From: Clostridiales bacterium | GTDB taxonomy: Bacteria; Bacillota; Clostridia; Christensenellales; Pumilibacteraceae | NCBI GenBank assembly: GCA_029055565.1 | Contig: JAIDCZ010000014.1 | Span: 171,217 to 235,216, forward strand | Direction of reading: 5' to 3' | DNA: 64,000 nucleotides | Shown: piece after piece, positions 29,041 to 39,396 of the stretch | Layout: each line of letters opens with the position of its first letter | Numbering within the stretch: the stretch's first letter is position 1 | Notes under the pieces: model-generated | The model's input: only the letters and a program-made list of their open reading frames with translations | What the model was told of the DNA's origin: nothing | The model's database searches: none | Translations under genes and position numbers: made by a program

Positions 29041-31968
29041 ATGAAGTTTACACGCAGACCTATAGTAATAGCGGTGTGGGCTGTAGTCGTAGTAACGGCG
29101 ATTATAGTCACAGTTTTTGCGTGTAGCTTTGGCGGTGGCAACGGCGGTGGAAATAACGGCGGCGACAACGTAGGCGGCGATACCGGCAGCAAATACACGT
29201 GCACCGTAACGTTCGACGCCGGCGGCGGCTTGATGGACGGCAAAAGGCTGTACTCCGTTACTATAAACAAGAACACCACCGTGCCGCGGCCTACGGTTAT
29301 TCCCGAGCGCAACGGTCATATATTTTGGGGCTGGAACACCACGGGCCGAGAGGACGACCCTATGTGGAAGTTCGACGCCGAAAAGATTACGCAAGACATG
29401 TACATACACGCCGTGTGGGTAAAGGAATGTACGGTAACGTTCTACGCCGAGCACGGAACGTTTGAGGACGGCACCGAAACGTTTACCGCAAAGGCGGCGT
29501 ACGGCACTAAAATTACTTCGCCCAAAATAACCCCGCCCGACGAGTATTCGGAGCTTGCCGGCTGGGAAACCCGACGCGGCGAGGCGTTCGACGTGTCTAA
29601 CGACACGGTGAAGGGCGACATGTATCTTTACGCGCAGTGGGATATAAAGAGGGACGTACTGCGCCAGCTCGCGCCGTATACGTACGAGCGCAACGCGTTT
29701 GGCTACACCATAACCGGCGTTTTGGATAAAAACGTTTCCACGGTAATCATTCCGCAAGTCGCTACGCGCATAGACGACGGCGCGTTTTCCAACTGCCATG
29801 AGCTGAAGTCCGTTTCCATGCACAGCGCAGTGGACTATATAGGCTACAACGCGTTCCTTAACTGCGACAAGCTGACGAGCATAGTTCTTTCCTCGAGCGT
29901 GGAGGATATAGGCCACAACGCATTTTACGGCTGTACCGCGTTGCAAAGCATAAGCTTGCCAAATTCCGTTACTACGATAGGCAAGCAAGCGTTTTACGGC
30001 TGTACTGCGCTCAAGCGCGTGGAGTTAAACGACGGCTTGACGGAGATAGGCGACTACGCGTTTTACGGTTGCACGGCACTGCAAAGCATATCCGTGCCCG
30101 ATACCGTTACGAAAATAGGTGGGAACGTTTTTTGCGGTTGCACTGCGCTACGACAAGTCGAGCTTGACGCCGCCGTTGAAACTATAGGCGACTACGCGTT
30201 TTACAGCTGCATCATGCTTGCGGAAATCCAACTGCCCGCCGCTACGATAGGCAGTCACGCTTTTGACGGCTGCACCGCGCTTAAATCCGTTACGGTACCG
30301 ACCGATTGTGTAATTGACGGATATGCGTTTAATAACTGTACTGCGCTTACTCGCGCGGAACTGCATTGCCAAACTATTGCCGCAATGGCCTTTGACGGTT
30401 GCACGGCGCTTGCCGAGATCGTGATAGGCGACGAAGTGCGTACTATAAACTCATGTGCGTTTTACTATTGCACGGCGCTTACCGAATTGGATATTCCCGA
30501 CGGCGTTACCAAGCTGGAGGCGGCCTTTGCCAACTGCTACAGTCTGCGCCGCGTATCAATAGGCAACGGCGTAACCGATATAGCGGGAAGTACGTTTAGA
30601 AACTGCTACAATTTGCGTAGCGTGACTATAGGCAGTGGGGTAAAGACCATAGGCTACCAAGCGTTTGCGTACTGTTATTCTCTGCTTAGCGTTACCATCC
30701 CATCTACCGTGCAAACTATTTACGCAAGCGCGTTTTACAGTTGTTACAGACTTGCCGAAGTGTACGATTTGTCCGGCAGTCAATATAACTTTACCGCGTC
30801 GGTAACGGTGCATACCGCCGCGTCGGATGCAAGCGTTTTGCACGATACCGACGACGGCTTTACATTTAGAGTGCACGACGACGGAACGGTATCTCTCGTG
30901 GACTACTTCGGCGACGACGAGGATATAGTTTTGCCGGACGACTACGACGGCAAGGACTACGCAATAGCCCAATACGCATTGGCGTACAATCCGCGCTTAA
31001 GGAGCGTACAGCTTTCGGCCGGCGTAAAGGAAATAGGTTATAGAATTTTGTTAGACAGCAACGGTATAACCTCGCTTACCGTGGACAGCGGAAATACTAC
31101 GTATTCGGCGGCGGGCAACTGCGTAATTTTGACGGCCGACAAAAAGTTCGTGCTCGGCTGCAAAACCTCGGTAATTCCGAGCGACGGAAGCGTAACCTCT
31201 ATCGGCGCATACGTGTTTTGTTGCAACGATACCATAACGGACTTAGTCATACCGGACAGCGTTACCGTCGTGGATAGTTGGGCCTTTTACGGTTGCAACA
31301 AGCTTGGCGAAACGGTGGACAACGTGCGGTACGTGGATAAATGGGTAATCGGAACGGAGACTTCCTCGGACGACGAAAATCTCGATTTGGAAATCCGGTC
31401 GGGCACTCTCGGCATAGCTTACGGCGCGTTTTCATACACTGCACGCATACGGTCGGTCAAGTTCAACGCCGAGCTTAAGTACGTGGGCAATGACGCATTT
31501 TCTCACTGCACCGGTCTTACCAAAGTGATTATGAACTACGGATTGCTGGAAATAGGCGATATGGCGTTTTGCGGTTGTAACGGATTGCAAGAGGTGGTCG
31601 TTCCCGACAGCGTTCAAAAGCTGGACGTGCGAGCTTTTCTCAGCTGTAATAATCTTAAATACGTCAAACTGCCGGCGGGAATCCGTAACTTAAACGGCCG
31701 TACGTTTGACGGCTGCAGTGCGCTGGAGGGCGTGGTTATTCCCAGGTCGGTCGAGTACTTTGCATACGAGGAATTCGAGGGCTGTCCCGCAACCGTCAAA
31801 ATCTATTACGAGGGCACTGAGGAGGAGTGGAACAAAATTTATATTTCCACCAACGACAACGACGTGCTTAACAACGCTACCAAGTATTTCTATTCGGAAA
31901 CGAAAATAGCCGGAGTTAACTGCTGGCACTACGACGCCGACGGCAAGCCGACGACGGAGTATAATTAA
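29041..31968 (+). CDS. BspA-family (TpLRR) leucine-rich repeat surface lipoprotein with N-terminal Listeria-Bacteroides (InlB-like) repeats
   Basis: Lipobox-like TVFAC; CTVTFDAGGG..FWGWNTTG; many copies of AFYGCTALQSISLPNSVTTIG. Confidence 0.9.
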   Translation: MKFTRRPIVIAVWAVVVVTAIIVTVFACSFGGGNGGGNNGGDNVGGDTGSKYTCTVTFDAGGGLMDGKRLYSVTINKNTTVPRPTVIPERNGHIFWGWNTTGREDDPMWKFDAEKITQDMYIHAVWVKECTVTFYAEHGTFEDGTETFTAKAAYGTKITSPKITPPDEYSELAGWETRRGEAFDVSNDTVKGDMYLYAQWDIKRDVLRQLAPYTYERNAFGYTITGVLDKNVSTVIIPQVATRIDDGAFSNCHELKSVSMHSAVDYIGYNAFLNCDKLTSIVLSSSVEDIGHNAFYGCTALQSISLPNSVTTIGKQAFYGCTALKRVELNDGLTEIGDYAFYGCTALQSISVPDTVTKIGGNVFCGCTALRQVELDAAVETIGDYAFYSCIMLAEIQLPAATIGSHAFDGCTALKSVTVPTDCVIDGYAFNNCTALTRAELHCQTIAAMAFDGCTALAEIVIGDEVRTINSCAFYYCTALTELDIPDGVTKLEAAFANCYSLRRVSIGNGVTDIAGSTFRNCYNLRSVTIGSGVKTIGYQAFAYCYSLLSVTIPSTVQTIYASAFYSCYRLAEVYDLSGSQYNFTASVTVHTAASDASVLHDTDDGFTFRVHDDGTVSLVDYFGDDEDIVLPDDYDGKDYAIAQYALAYNPRLRSVQLSAGVKEIGYRILLDSNGITSLTVDSGNTTYSAAGNCVILTADKKFVLGCKTSVIPSDGSVTSIGAYVFCCNDTITDLVIPDSVTVVDSWAFYGCNKLGETVDNVRYVDKWVIGTETSSDDENLDLEIRSGTLGIAYGAFSYTARIRSVKFNAELKYVGNDAFSHCTGLTKVIMNYGLLEIGDMAFCGCNGLQEVVVPDSVQKLDVRAFLSCNNLKYVKLPAGIRNLNGRTFDGCSALEGVVIPRSVEYFAYEEFEGCPATVKIYYEGTEEEWNKIYISTNDNDVLNNATKYFYSETKIAGVNCWHYDADGKPTTEYN

Positions 31969-32155
31969 GAATTAAGAATTCAGAATTAAGAATTATAAAT
32001 AAGGTTGAGATTCTTCGCTTCGCACTTCGTGCTTGCTCTGAATACCTTCGGTGCTTCGTAGGACAAAAGTATTTTTAGTCGTACAGTTTGTTTGTCATTC
32101 CGAGCAACGCATTATCATGGACGAGTAGTAATGGCCGCTTACGCGGCATTAAGGT

Positions 32156-32279
32156 CGCCCCTCATCTGCCCACTTCGTGGGCACCTTCCCCCACGGGGAA
32201 GGTCATCATGTGATTAAGCTTTTGTGAGTGGTGAGCTTCCCTTGGGGGAAGCTGTCGCGGAGCGACTGATGAGGGCAAT
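32156..32279. repeat. Intergenic repeat, family C
   Basis: CCCCTCATCTGCCC...GACTGATGAGGGCAA. Confidence 0.85.
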
Positions 32280-32364
32280 CACTAAAATCTCTACCTTATT
32301 TTTAATTCTGCATTAGTGCAACATTAGAATATGATTAGAATTGCGGTAAACGGCTTGTGCGCTA

Positions 32365-32393
32365 TTGACAGCGAAAAAAAGCGAGCGTATAAT
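32365..32393 (+). promoter_or_regulatory. Consensus sigma-A promoter (duplicate of 28980-29008)
   Basis: TTGACA-N17-TATAAT. Confidence 0.9.
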
Positions 32394-32425
32394 TTCAGTA
32401 TAGCAATCTCTAAAGGATTTGACAC

Positions 32426-35116
32426 ATGACGCTATCACGCAAAAAAATGATAATAATAGGAGTGCTTGCATTCGCCTTTATGGCGGCGATTATAGCAACC
32501 GTTTTTGCGTGCAACAGTAGTTTGGATAACGACCAAACGCAAGGCGACCTGAGCACGAGCAAGTACGGCTGTACGGTCACCTTCGATATGAATGGCGGTA
32601 AGTCCGACGGTTATCGTTCGTACAAAGTGACGGTGGAAAAGAACACTTATCTCAAGCGCCCGACCGATATACCGCTTAGAGAAGGGTTCGTGTTTTGGGG
32701 CTGGAACGTCACCGGCAACGAGGACGATCCTATGTTTCAGTTCGACGGACAGCGGATTACTCAAAATCTAACCATATACGCGACGTGGCGCGAGGAATGC
32801 GCAGTTACGTTCTACGCCAACTACGGAACGTTTGAGGACGGCGGCGATACGCGCATAGTGCTCGTGGCGGACGGTACCACCTTTGCTCCGCCTAAGGTAA
32901 CTCCGCTCGACGCGGAAAAGGAGTTGACCGGCTGGACGAACGAGTTTGGCGAGCTGTGGGATTTCGGCAAGCAAACGGCTTATTACGGCCTTTGTCTGTC
33001 TGCCAAGTGGGAAGTAAAAAGAGATATTCAAATAGCGCTTGCGCCGTTTAAGTACTCAAAAATCGAGGACGGCTACAGCGTATGGGGGGTCAACGACAAA
33101 ACCGTCACGGCGCTGACCGTGCCTAATATAGTTACAAGTATATCCACCAGTACTTTTGAGGGATGTCGCAATCTCGTTTCCGTGGATATACCAAACAGCG
33201 TGACTGTTATCGGCGAAAGTGCGTTTAAGGATTGCGAAAAGCTGCAAAGCGTAACCCTTCCGTCCGGCTTGACGAGCATAAAATACCGCACCTTTAGCGG
33301 TTGTACCGCGCTCCAAAGCGTGCTCGTGCCCAATACCGTTACGGACGTCGACTTCTACGCGTTTTCCGGTTGCACGGCGTTACGGCAAGTCGATTTAGGC
33401 AACGGCTTGCTCAGAATAAGCAGTAACGCGTTTGAAAACTGCACCGCGCTTACCGATATTCGGTTGCCGGACTGCTTGGAGCGTATCGGAGATTCTTCGT
33501 TCAAGGGCTGTTCGGCACTTAAATCTATAACGATTCCCGCAAAATGCACCGGTATGGGCAATCGCGTATTTGAGGAATGCACTGCGCTTGCCCGCGCCGA
33601 ACTGCATTGTTCGTGGGTAAGTAATTACATGTTTAACAACTGTACTGCGCTAACGGACGTAGTGCTTGGCGACGAAGTGCGCACTATCGGCAACGAGTCG
33701 TTTGGTGGGTGTACCGGTATGCGCCACGTGACGATAGGCGACGGCCTAACCGAAATACCGGCGAGCGCATTTGCGTACTGTTATAATTTGCGAAGCGTTG
33801 AGATAGGCCGCGGCGTAAAAAAGATAAACGACAGGGCGTTTATGTGCTGTCGTTCGCTACTCAGCGTTACCATACCGAATAACGTGCAAACGATTGGTGC
33901 TAAGGTATTTAACGGATGTCACAAGCTTGTGGAGGTATACAATTTGTCCGACGCGTCGTTGGATGGTAGCGACGTTAACGCTACTGCCGTAGTGCATACC
34001 GACGCGGCCGAGGAGAGTATTATACACACCACCGCCGACGGATTTTCGTTCTGCACCACTAAGGACGAAAGGACTTATCCGTACGCGCAAACGCTATTCC
34101 TTATGGACTATTCGGGCGATAAGGCCGATATAGTTTTGCCGGACAGCTACGACGGCGAAAGCTACAAGCTGTACAAGTACGCTTTGGCGCATAATTACAA
34201 GCTTAGGAGCGTAAAGCTTTCGGCGGGCGTAGTCGGCTTTAACGAGCAAGTTTTGTACGGAAGCGACGACGTAACGTCGCTCACGGTGGACGACGGCAAT
34301 ACTACGTATTCGGCGGCGGGCAACTGCATAATTTCGACGGCCGACAAAAAGTTCGTGCTCGGTTGCAAAACCTCGGTAATTCCGAGCGACGGAAGCGTTA
34401 CCACTATCGGCGAAAACGTGTTTTGCGAAAACGGTTCGATTCCGCGTGATACGTTCCGCATTCCGTCCGCGGTCACGCGCGTTCAATACCTCGCATTCAC
34501 TAATTGCGGACTGGCGAGCATAGTAGATAACGTGGCGTACGTGGATAACTGGGCGATAGGTATCGGCAATTTCGACGCGAACAGCGGCGAAAAACTCGAT
34601 CTCAAGTTCCGCGCAGGCACCGTCGGCATAGCGGACGACGCGTTTTGGAACAGAAATTATATAAGCTCGGTCACGTTCAACGCAGAGCTTAGGTATATAG
34701 GCATATCGGCGTTTAGCAACTGCGACGGACTTACTGCGGTGAACTTTAACGACGGACTCGTCAGTATAGAAAGCAGTGCGTTTTACAACTGCGACGTGCT
34801 GGAACGCGCGGATATTCCGGACAGCGTAACCACGCTCGGCTGGGGCGCGTTTATATACTGCTACGAGCTTACCTACGCCAAGCTGCCCGCTAATCTTACA
34901 ACCGCCAACACCCAAATTTTCGACGGCTGTAGGTCGTTGCAAACCATAGTTATTCCGCGCGAGGTCAAGGTGATAGGCTACACCATGTTCCGCGGCTGTC
35001 CCAATACCGTGGATATTTACTACGGCGGCACCGAGGAGGAGTGGAAGGCTCTCGATATTCGCAACGACAACGAGCCGCTTATCAAAGGCAATAAGCATTA
35101 TAATTATGAATTATAG
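32426..35116 (+). CDS. BspA-family (TpLRR) leucine-rich repeat surface lipoprotein, paralogue of 29041-31968
   Basis: TVFAC lipobox-like; CTVTFDMNGG..FWGWNVTG; GCTALQSVLVPNTVT repeats. Confidence 0.9.
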   Translation: MTLSRKKMIIIGVLAFAFMAAIIATVFACNSSLDNDQTQGDLSTSKYGCTVTFDMNGGKSDGYRSYKVTVEKNTYLKRPTDIPLREGFVFWGWNVTGNEDDPMFQFDGQRITQNLTIYATWREECAVTFYANYGTFEDGGDTRIVLVADGTTFAPPKVTPLDAEKELTGWTNEFGELWDFGKQTAYYGLCLSAKWEVKRDIQIALAPFKYSKIEDGYSVWGVNDKTVTALTVPNIVTSISTSTFEGCRNLVSVDIPNSVTVIGESAFKDCEKLQSVTLPSGLTSIKYRTFSGCTALQSVLVPNTVTDVDFYAFSGCTALRQVDLGNGLLRISSNAFENCTALTDIRLPDCLERIGDSSFKGCSALKSITIPAKCTGMGNRVFEECTALARAELHCSWVSNYMFNNCTALTDVVLGDEVRTIGNESFGGCTGMRHVTIGDGLTEIPASAFAYCYNLRSVEIGRGVKKINDRAFMCCRSLLSVTIPNNVQTIGAKVFNGCHKLVEVYNLSDASLDGSDVNATAVVHTDAAEESIIHTTADGFSFCTTKDERTYPYAQTLFLMDYSGDKADIVLPDSYDGESYKLYKYALAHNYKLRSVKLSAGVVGFNEQVLYGSDDVTSLTVDDGNTTYSAAGNCIISTADKKFVLGCKTSVIPSDGSVTTIGENVFCENGSIPRDTFRIPSAVTRVQYLAFTNCGLASIVDNVAYVDNWAIGIGNFDANSGEKLDLKFRAGTVGIADDAFWNRNYISSVTFNAELRYIGISAFSNCDGLTAVNFNDGLVSIESSAFYNCDVLERADIPDSVTTLGWGAFIYCYELTYAKLPANLTTANTQIFDGCRSLQTIVIPREVKVIGYTMFRGCPNTVDIYYGGTEEEWKALDIRNDNEPLIKGNKHYNYEL

Positions 35117-35138
35117 ATAAGGTTTTGAATTAAGAATT

Positions 35139-35274
35139 GTGCGGCTACCGCCTAGACCCCTCCGCGTTGGTCGGGGTGATGGGTGGTGTGTACGGTACTG
35201 TTTCTTATATAGAATAGTACCGCCTAAATCCCATCATTCCGAGCGAAGCCGAGGAATCTAGGTGAACCGCCGCA
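35139..35274. repeat. Intergenic repeat, family D
   Basis: GTGCGGCTACCGCCTAGACCCCTCCGCGTTGGTCGGGG...GAGGAATCTAGGTGAACCGCCGC. Confidence 0.75.
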
Positions 35275-35381
35275 AAGTAGTAAAGCTATATATAAGCGAT
35301 ACGTACAAAAGTTTCTTGTCTACTTCTTTTCAAAGAAGTAGGTTTTGCATTCTTAATTCCGCATTAGCATAAGCTACATGT

Positions 35382-35894
35382 ATGAAAAAGTCGGTTAAGC
35401 TTTTGGCGAGCGCAATTACGGCGGCGGCGTTTGCGTTAATCGTTGTCTTTGCGGTAACGGTGTGCGTAGTATTCCCCAACAAGTACGTGGACAAGCTGTG
35501 CGCGGCGGCGGACGAGTTCGGGTTGTCGCGCTCGCTCGTCAAGTCGGTTGTGTGGGCGGAAAGTCGGTTCGACGAAAAGGCTACTTCGCGCAAGGGCGCA
35601 AAGGGGCTTATGCAGTTGATGCCCGACACATTTGATTATTGTGCCACGGCAATAGGATTGCCCAAAAACGCGGATGCGTTCGACGCGCAAAACTCGTTGC
35701 GGTGCGGGTGCTACTACTTGTCGTTGCTTATAGATAAGTTTGACGGAAACGTAACCGCCGCGCTTATGGCGTACAACGCGGGTGAGGCCAACGCGCATAG
35801 GTTCTTGGCCGGCGAGCCGATTTTTCCCGAAACCAAAAAGTACCTTGCTTCTATAAGCAAGGCACGAAAGGTGTACGGACTGTTCGGTGGTTAA
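35382..35894 (+). CDS. Lytic transglycosylase, SLT domain
   Basis: VVWAESRFDEKATSRKGAKGLMQLMPDTF; ALMAYNAGEANAHRF. Confidence 0.92.
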   Translation: MKKSVKLLASAITAAAFALIVVFAVTVCVVFPNKYVDKLCAAADEFGLSRSLVKSVVWAESRFDEKATSRKGAKGLMQLMPDTFDYCATAIGLPKNADAFDAQNSLRCGCYYLSLLIDKFDGNVTAALMAYNAGEANAHRFLAGEPIFPETKKYLASISKARKVYGLFGG

Positions 35895-35955
35895 TTCTTA
35901 ATTCAGAATTCAGAATTCAGAATTAAGAATGTAGCCGCTAACGCGGCATTAAGGT

Positions 35956-36079
35956 CGCCCCTCATCTGCCCACTTCGTGGGCACCTTCCCCCATGGGGAA
36001 GGTTATCATGTGATTAAGCTTTTACGAGTGAATAGCTTCCCCTTGGGGAAGCTGTCGCGAAGCGACTGATGAGGGCAAT
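35956..36079. repeat. Intergenic repeat, family C
   Basis: CCCCTCATCTGCCCACTTCGTGGGCACCTTCCCCC...GATGAGGGCAA, close to the copy at 32156. Confidence 0.85.
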
Positions 36080-36089
36080 CACTAAATTC

Positions 36090-36710
36090 TCAACCTTCTT
36101 TATTCTTAATTATTCTTTTAACCAACGCTATAACGTCGTTCGTGAACTCCGCAATATCGCGATCGGAGCGGACTACGTAGTCGGACCGAGTGCAACGCTC
36201 GTCGTCGGATATTTGCGCGGCTATTATGCTTGCCGCGTCCTCGGCGGAAACGCCGTCGCGTGCGGTAAGGCGGTTTATGCGTTCGGTGTTGGGGCAGTGC
36301 ACGCATACGGTGCAGTCGCACAGCGCGGATAACTCCGCCTCGAACAGCAACGGCGCGGAAAGTATTACCGGCGGCGTGGCGGCGGATATTTGCTTCTTTA
36401 TCTGCGCTATTATCACGGGGTGGGTAAGCGCGTTAAGCTTTTGCCGCTCGCCGGCGTCCTTGGCTATAATCTTGCGCAGTGCGCCTCGGTCCAGCCGTCC
36501 GTCCTTAACCGCTTTTGGAAAGGCAAGCATCATAGACCTTTCGCCGTCGGTGCCGGTGGCAAACAGTGCGCGCGAAACCTCGTCCGCATCTATAACGGTA
36601 TAGCCGGCGTTTATCAGTGCGGTGGTCGCAACCGTCTTTCCGCTCGCTATCCCGCCGGTAAGGCCGATTATGTGAACAGATGTTTTTTTGTCGTTGGGTG
36701 TGTTATTCAT
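36090..36710 (-). CDS. coaE: Dephospho-CoA kinase
   Basis: IIGLTGGIASGKTVAT P-loop; DADEVSR; start MNNTPND preferred over the ORF-track start inside the upstream repeat. Confidence 0.92.
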   Translation of the reverse strand: MNNTPNDKKTSVHIIGLTGGIASGKTVATTALINAGYTVIDADEVSRALFATGTDGERSMMLAFPKAVKDGRLDRGALRKIIAKDAGERQKLNALTHPVIIAQIKKQISAATPPVILSAPLLFEAELSALCDCTVCVHCPNTERINRLTARDGVSAEDAASIIAAQISDDERCTRSDYVVRSDRDIAEFTNDVIALVKRIIKNKEG

Positions 36711-36724
36711 AGTATCCTTATTTG

Positions 36725-36839
36725 TGCCCTCATCCGCCCTTCGGGCACCTTCCCCCAAGGGAAGGTAATCATGTGATTAAGCTTTGCGAGTGGGGAGCTT
36801 CCCCTAAGGACCTGTCGCGTAGCGACTGATGAGGGCAAT
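36725..36839. repeat. Intergenic repeat, family C
   Basis: TGCCCTCATCCGCCC...GACTGATGAGGGCAA. Confidence 0.85.
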
Positions 36840-36875
36840 TATTCTAAAATCAACATTATTTTAATTCTGCATTAT

Positions 36876-39389
36876 CTACTTGCATTCCATCCAGTTACTG
36901 CCGACTGAAATACTTACGTCCAGCGGCACGGATATGTTCACGGCGTTTTCCATTTCGGTCTTGAGTATTTCCTTTACTTGCTCCACCTCGTCGGGGTGAG
37001 CGTCCACAATCAGCTCGTCGTGCACTTGCAGTATTAGGTTTGACTTCATGTGCTCCAGCCGCTTGTGCACGCGCACCATTGCGATTTTAATTATATCGGC
37101 GGCCGAGCCTTGGAGCGGTGTGTTCATTGCCACGCGCTCGCCGAACTTGCGCTCGGTAAACTTGGCGGAGTTAAGTTCGGGAATAGTGCGGCGGCGGCCG
37201 AACATAGTAACGGCGTAGCCGTGCTCCTTTGCGACGGCTATCAGTCCGTCGAGGTATGCCTTTACGGCGGGAAAGCGCTCGAAGTACCGCTTTATATACT
37301 CGTCGGCCTTGCGCGGCGGGATGTTGATGTTTTGGCTTAGGCCGTAGTTGCTTATGCCGTACACTATGCCGAAGTTTACCGCTTTGGCGTCGCGGCGCAT
37401 TTGCGGCGTAACCTCGTCGGGCGCGACCCCGAACACCTCGGCGGCGGTGGAGGCGTGAACGTCGCCGCCGCTACGGAACGCTTCTACCATTTTGGGATCG
37501 CCCGAAAAGTGGGCGAGCAGCTTAAGCTCTATCTGGCTGTAGTCGGCGTCCACCAGAACGTTGCCCTTGGACCCGATAAACATGGACCGCAACAGCTTGC
37601 CCTCCTCCGTGCGAGTGGGGATGTTTTGCAGATTGGGGTCGGTGGACGACAGCCGACCGGTGGTGGTCAGCGTTTGATTGAACCGCGTATGCACCTTGCC
37701 GTTAGGACTGAGCGCCTTGCGCACGCCGTCGATAAAGGTCGATTTCAGCTTGGAGTTGAATCGGTATTTGAGTATTTCGTCCACTATTTCGTAGTCGCCG
37801 GAAAGCTTTTGCAGTATTTCGGCCTTGGTGGAATAGGTCTTGGCCGACTTGTCGGGGTAGGGAATGCCCATGTCCTCGAACAGTAGCTTTGCCAGCTGTT
37901 TGGGCGAGTTTAGATTTATATCGGTATTGCCCAGCTCGCGTATGCGTTTAACGTTTTCGCGCTCCAGCTCCGAAAACTTTACGTCTATGTCGTCCAGCCG
38001 CTTGCGGTCTACGGCAAAGCCCTTGCACTCCATGTCGTACAGCACGTGCAGTAGCGGCAGTTCTATATCTCGGTACAGTGCGGTCATGCCGCGCGCGGCA
38101 AGCTGGACGGAACATTCGTCGTACAGCGCAAACAGCTCGGCGGCCGTCGCGGGCGCCAGCCGATATTCCAGCAAGTACCCCATAAGCGCCACGTCGTCCG
38201 CGTCGGTCGGGGCTGTCGGCGCTATTGCGTGCAACAACGACTTTAAGTCGAAGGTTATAACCTTGCGCGAGCTAAGCGCCGGCATAAGTATATCCGCGCA
38301 CGAGGCAAGCGTGAACGTGCTCATAAGCGTGTCCGCTATGGGCGCAAAATAATCGGTGCCGTCAAACGCTATATGCAAGCCGTCGGGCGTTAGCAACAGC
38401 GCCATATCGCCGTCGGGGTAAACGCCGGTAACGAGGTCGTTAAGCTCTGCGGGCGCGTTTAGCGTAACCGTTTTAATCTCGGTAGCGGGGACGCAAGCGG
38501 AATCGGTTTCGTCGGCTGGAGCAAAAAGCTCGGCGCGGTTCGTAAGCGATTTGAATTCCAGATTGGCAAAGCGGGTTTTGACCGCGGCGGGGAAGGGGAA
38601 GGTGAGCGCGCAATCGTCAAGCGCAAAGTCTATGGGCGCGGCGGTATCTATGCGCGCCAGCTTGTACGATAGGTAAGCGTTATCCTTGCCGGCAATCAGC
38701 TTGTCGCGACGACTGCCCTTAATCTCGTCGATATGCGCGTAAACTCCGTCCAGCGAGCCGTATGCGGATATAAGCTCCACAGCCGACTTTTCGCCGATGC
38801 CCGCAACGCCGGGGATGTTGTCCGACGAATCGCCGGCCAGCGCCTTAAAGTCGACTACGCGGTCGGCGGCAACGCCGAATACCTCCGCAACGTTGTCGGG
38901 CGAAACGTCCAGTATTTCGGTTATGCCGCGTTTGGTCAGCAGTACGTGCGTCGTGGTGTTGACAAGCTGTAGGCTGTCGCGGTCGCCGGTCACGATGTAG
39001 GTGAACACGCCCGCCCGCCGCGCTATGGTGCCTATAACGTCGTCCGCCTCGTAGCCGGCCAGCTCGTACGTCTTTATATTCATGTCGGCCAGCATGGCTT
39101 GAAGCACGTCCATCTGTACGGCAAGGTCGGATGGCATCGGCTTGCGCGTCGCCTTGTACAGATCGGTCATTTGGTGCCGAAAGGTGGGGGCGTGAACGTC
39201 AAACGCCGCCGCAATATATTTGGGGCGGTACTGTTCGATAAGCTTTATCAGCATGGTGGCAAAGCCGTACACCGCGCCTATCGGTTCGCCGCGCGTGGTA
39301 GTCATGGCCGGCATTGCAAAGAACGCGCGGTTGACCAGCGAGTTGGAGTCTATAATAATCAAACTGTCTTTTTGAACGTTATTTTCCAT
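36876..39389 (-). CDS. polA: DNA polymerase I
   Basis: N-terminal 5'-nuclease (IIDSNSLVNRAFFA); DPNLQNIPTRTEEG; DADYSQIELKLLAHFSGD; VHDELIVD. Start MENNVQKD. Confidence 0.95.
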   Translation of the reverse strand: MENNVQKDSLIIIDSNSLVNRAFFAMPAMTTTRGEPIGAVYGFATMLIKLIEQYRPKYIAAAFDVHAPTFRHQMTDLYKATRKPMPSDLAVQMDVLQAMLADMNIKTYELAGYEADDVIGTIARRAGVFTYIVTGDRDSLQLVNTTTHVLLTKRGITEILDVSPDNVAEVFGVAADRVVDFKALAGDSSDNIPGVAGIGEKSAVELISAYGSLDGVYAHIDEIKGSRRDKLIAGKDNAYLSYKLARIDTAAPIDFALDDCALTFPFPAAVKTRFANLEFKSLTNRAELFAPADETDSACVPATEIKTVTLNAPAELNDLVTGVYPDGDMALLLTPDGLHIAFDGTDYFAPIADTLMSTFTLASCADILMPALSSRKVITFDLKSLLHAIAPTAPTDADDVALMGYLLEYRLAPATAAELFALYDECSVQLAARGMTALYRDIELPLLHVLYDMECKGFAVDRKRLDDIDVKFSELERENVKRIRELGNTDINLNSPKQLAKLLFEDMGIPYPDKSAKTYSTKAEILQKLSGDYEIVDEILKYRFNSKLKSTFIDGVRKALSPNGKVHTRFNQTLTTTGRLSSTDPNLQNIPTRTEEGKLLRSMFIGSKGNVLVDADYSQIELKLLAHFSGDPKMVEAFRSGGDVHASTAAEVFGVAPDEVTPQMRRDAKAVNFGIVYGISNYGLSQNINIPPRKADEYIKRYFERFPAVKAYLDGLIAVAKEHGYAVTMFGRRRTIPELNSAKFTERKFGERVAMNTPLQGSAADIIKIAMVRVHKRLEHMKSNLILQVHDELIVDAHPDEVEQVKEILKTEMENAVNISVPLDVSISVGSNWMECK

Positions 39390-39396
39390 ACTGAAT

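Noticed and set aside
36876-39389. Missing 3'-5' proofreading motifs in PolA as a novelty
   Set aside because: Loss of proofreading residues is common in Firmicute PolA; not unusual.
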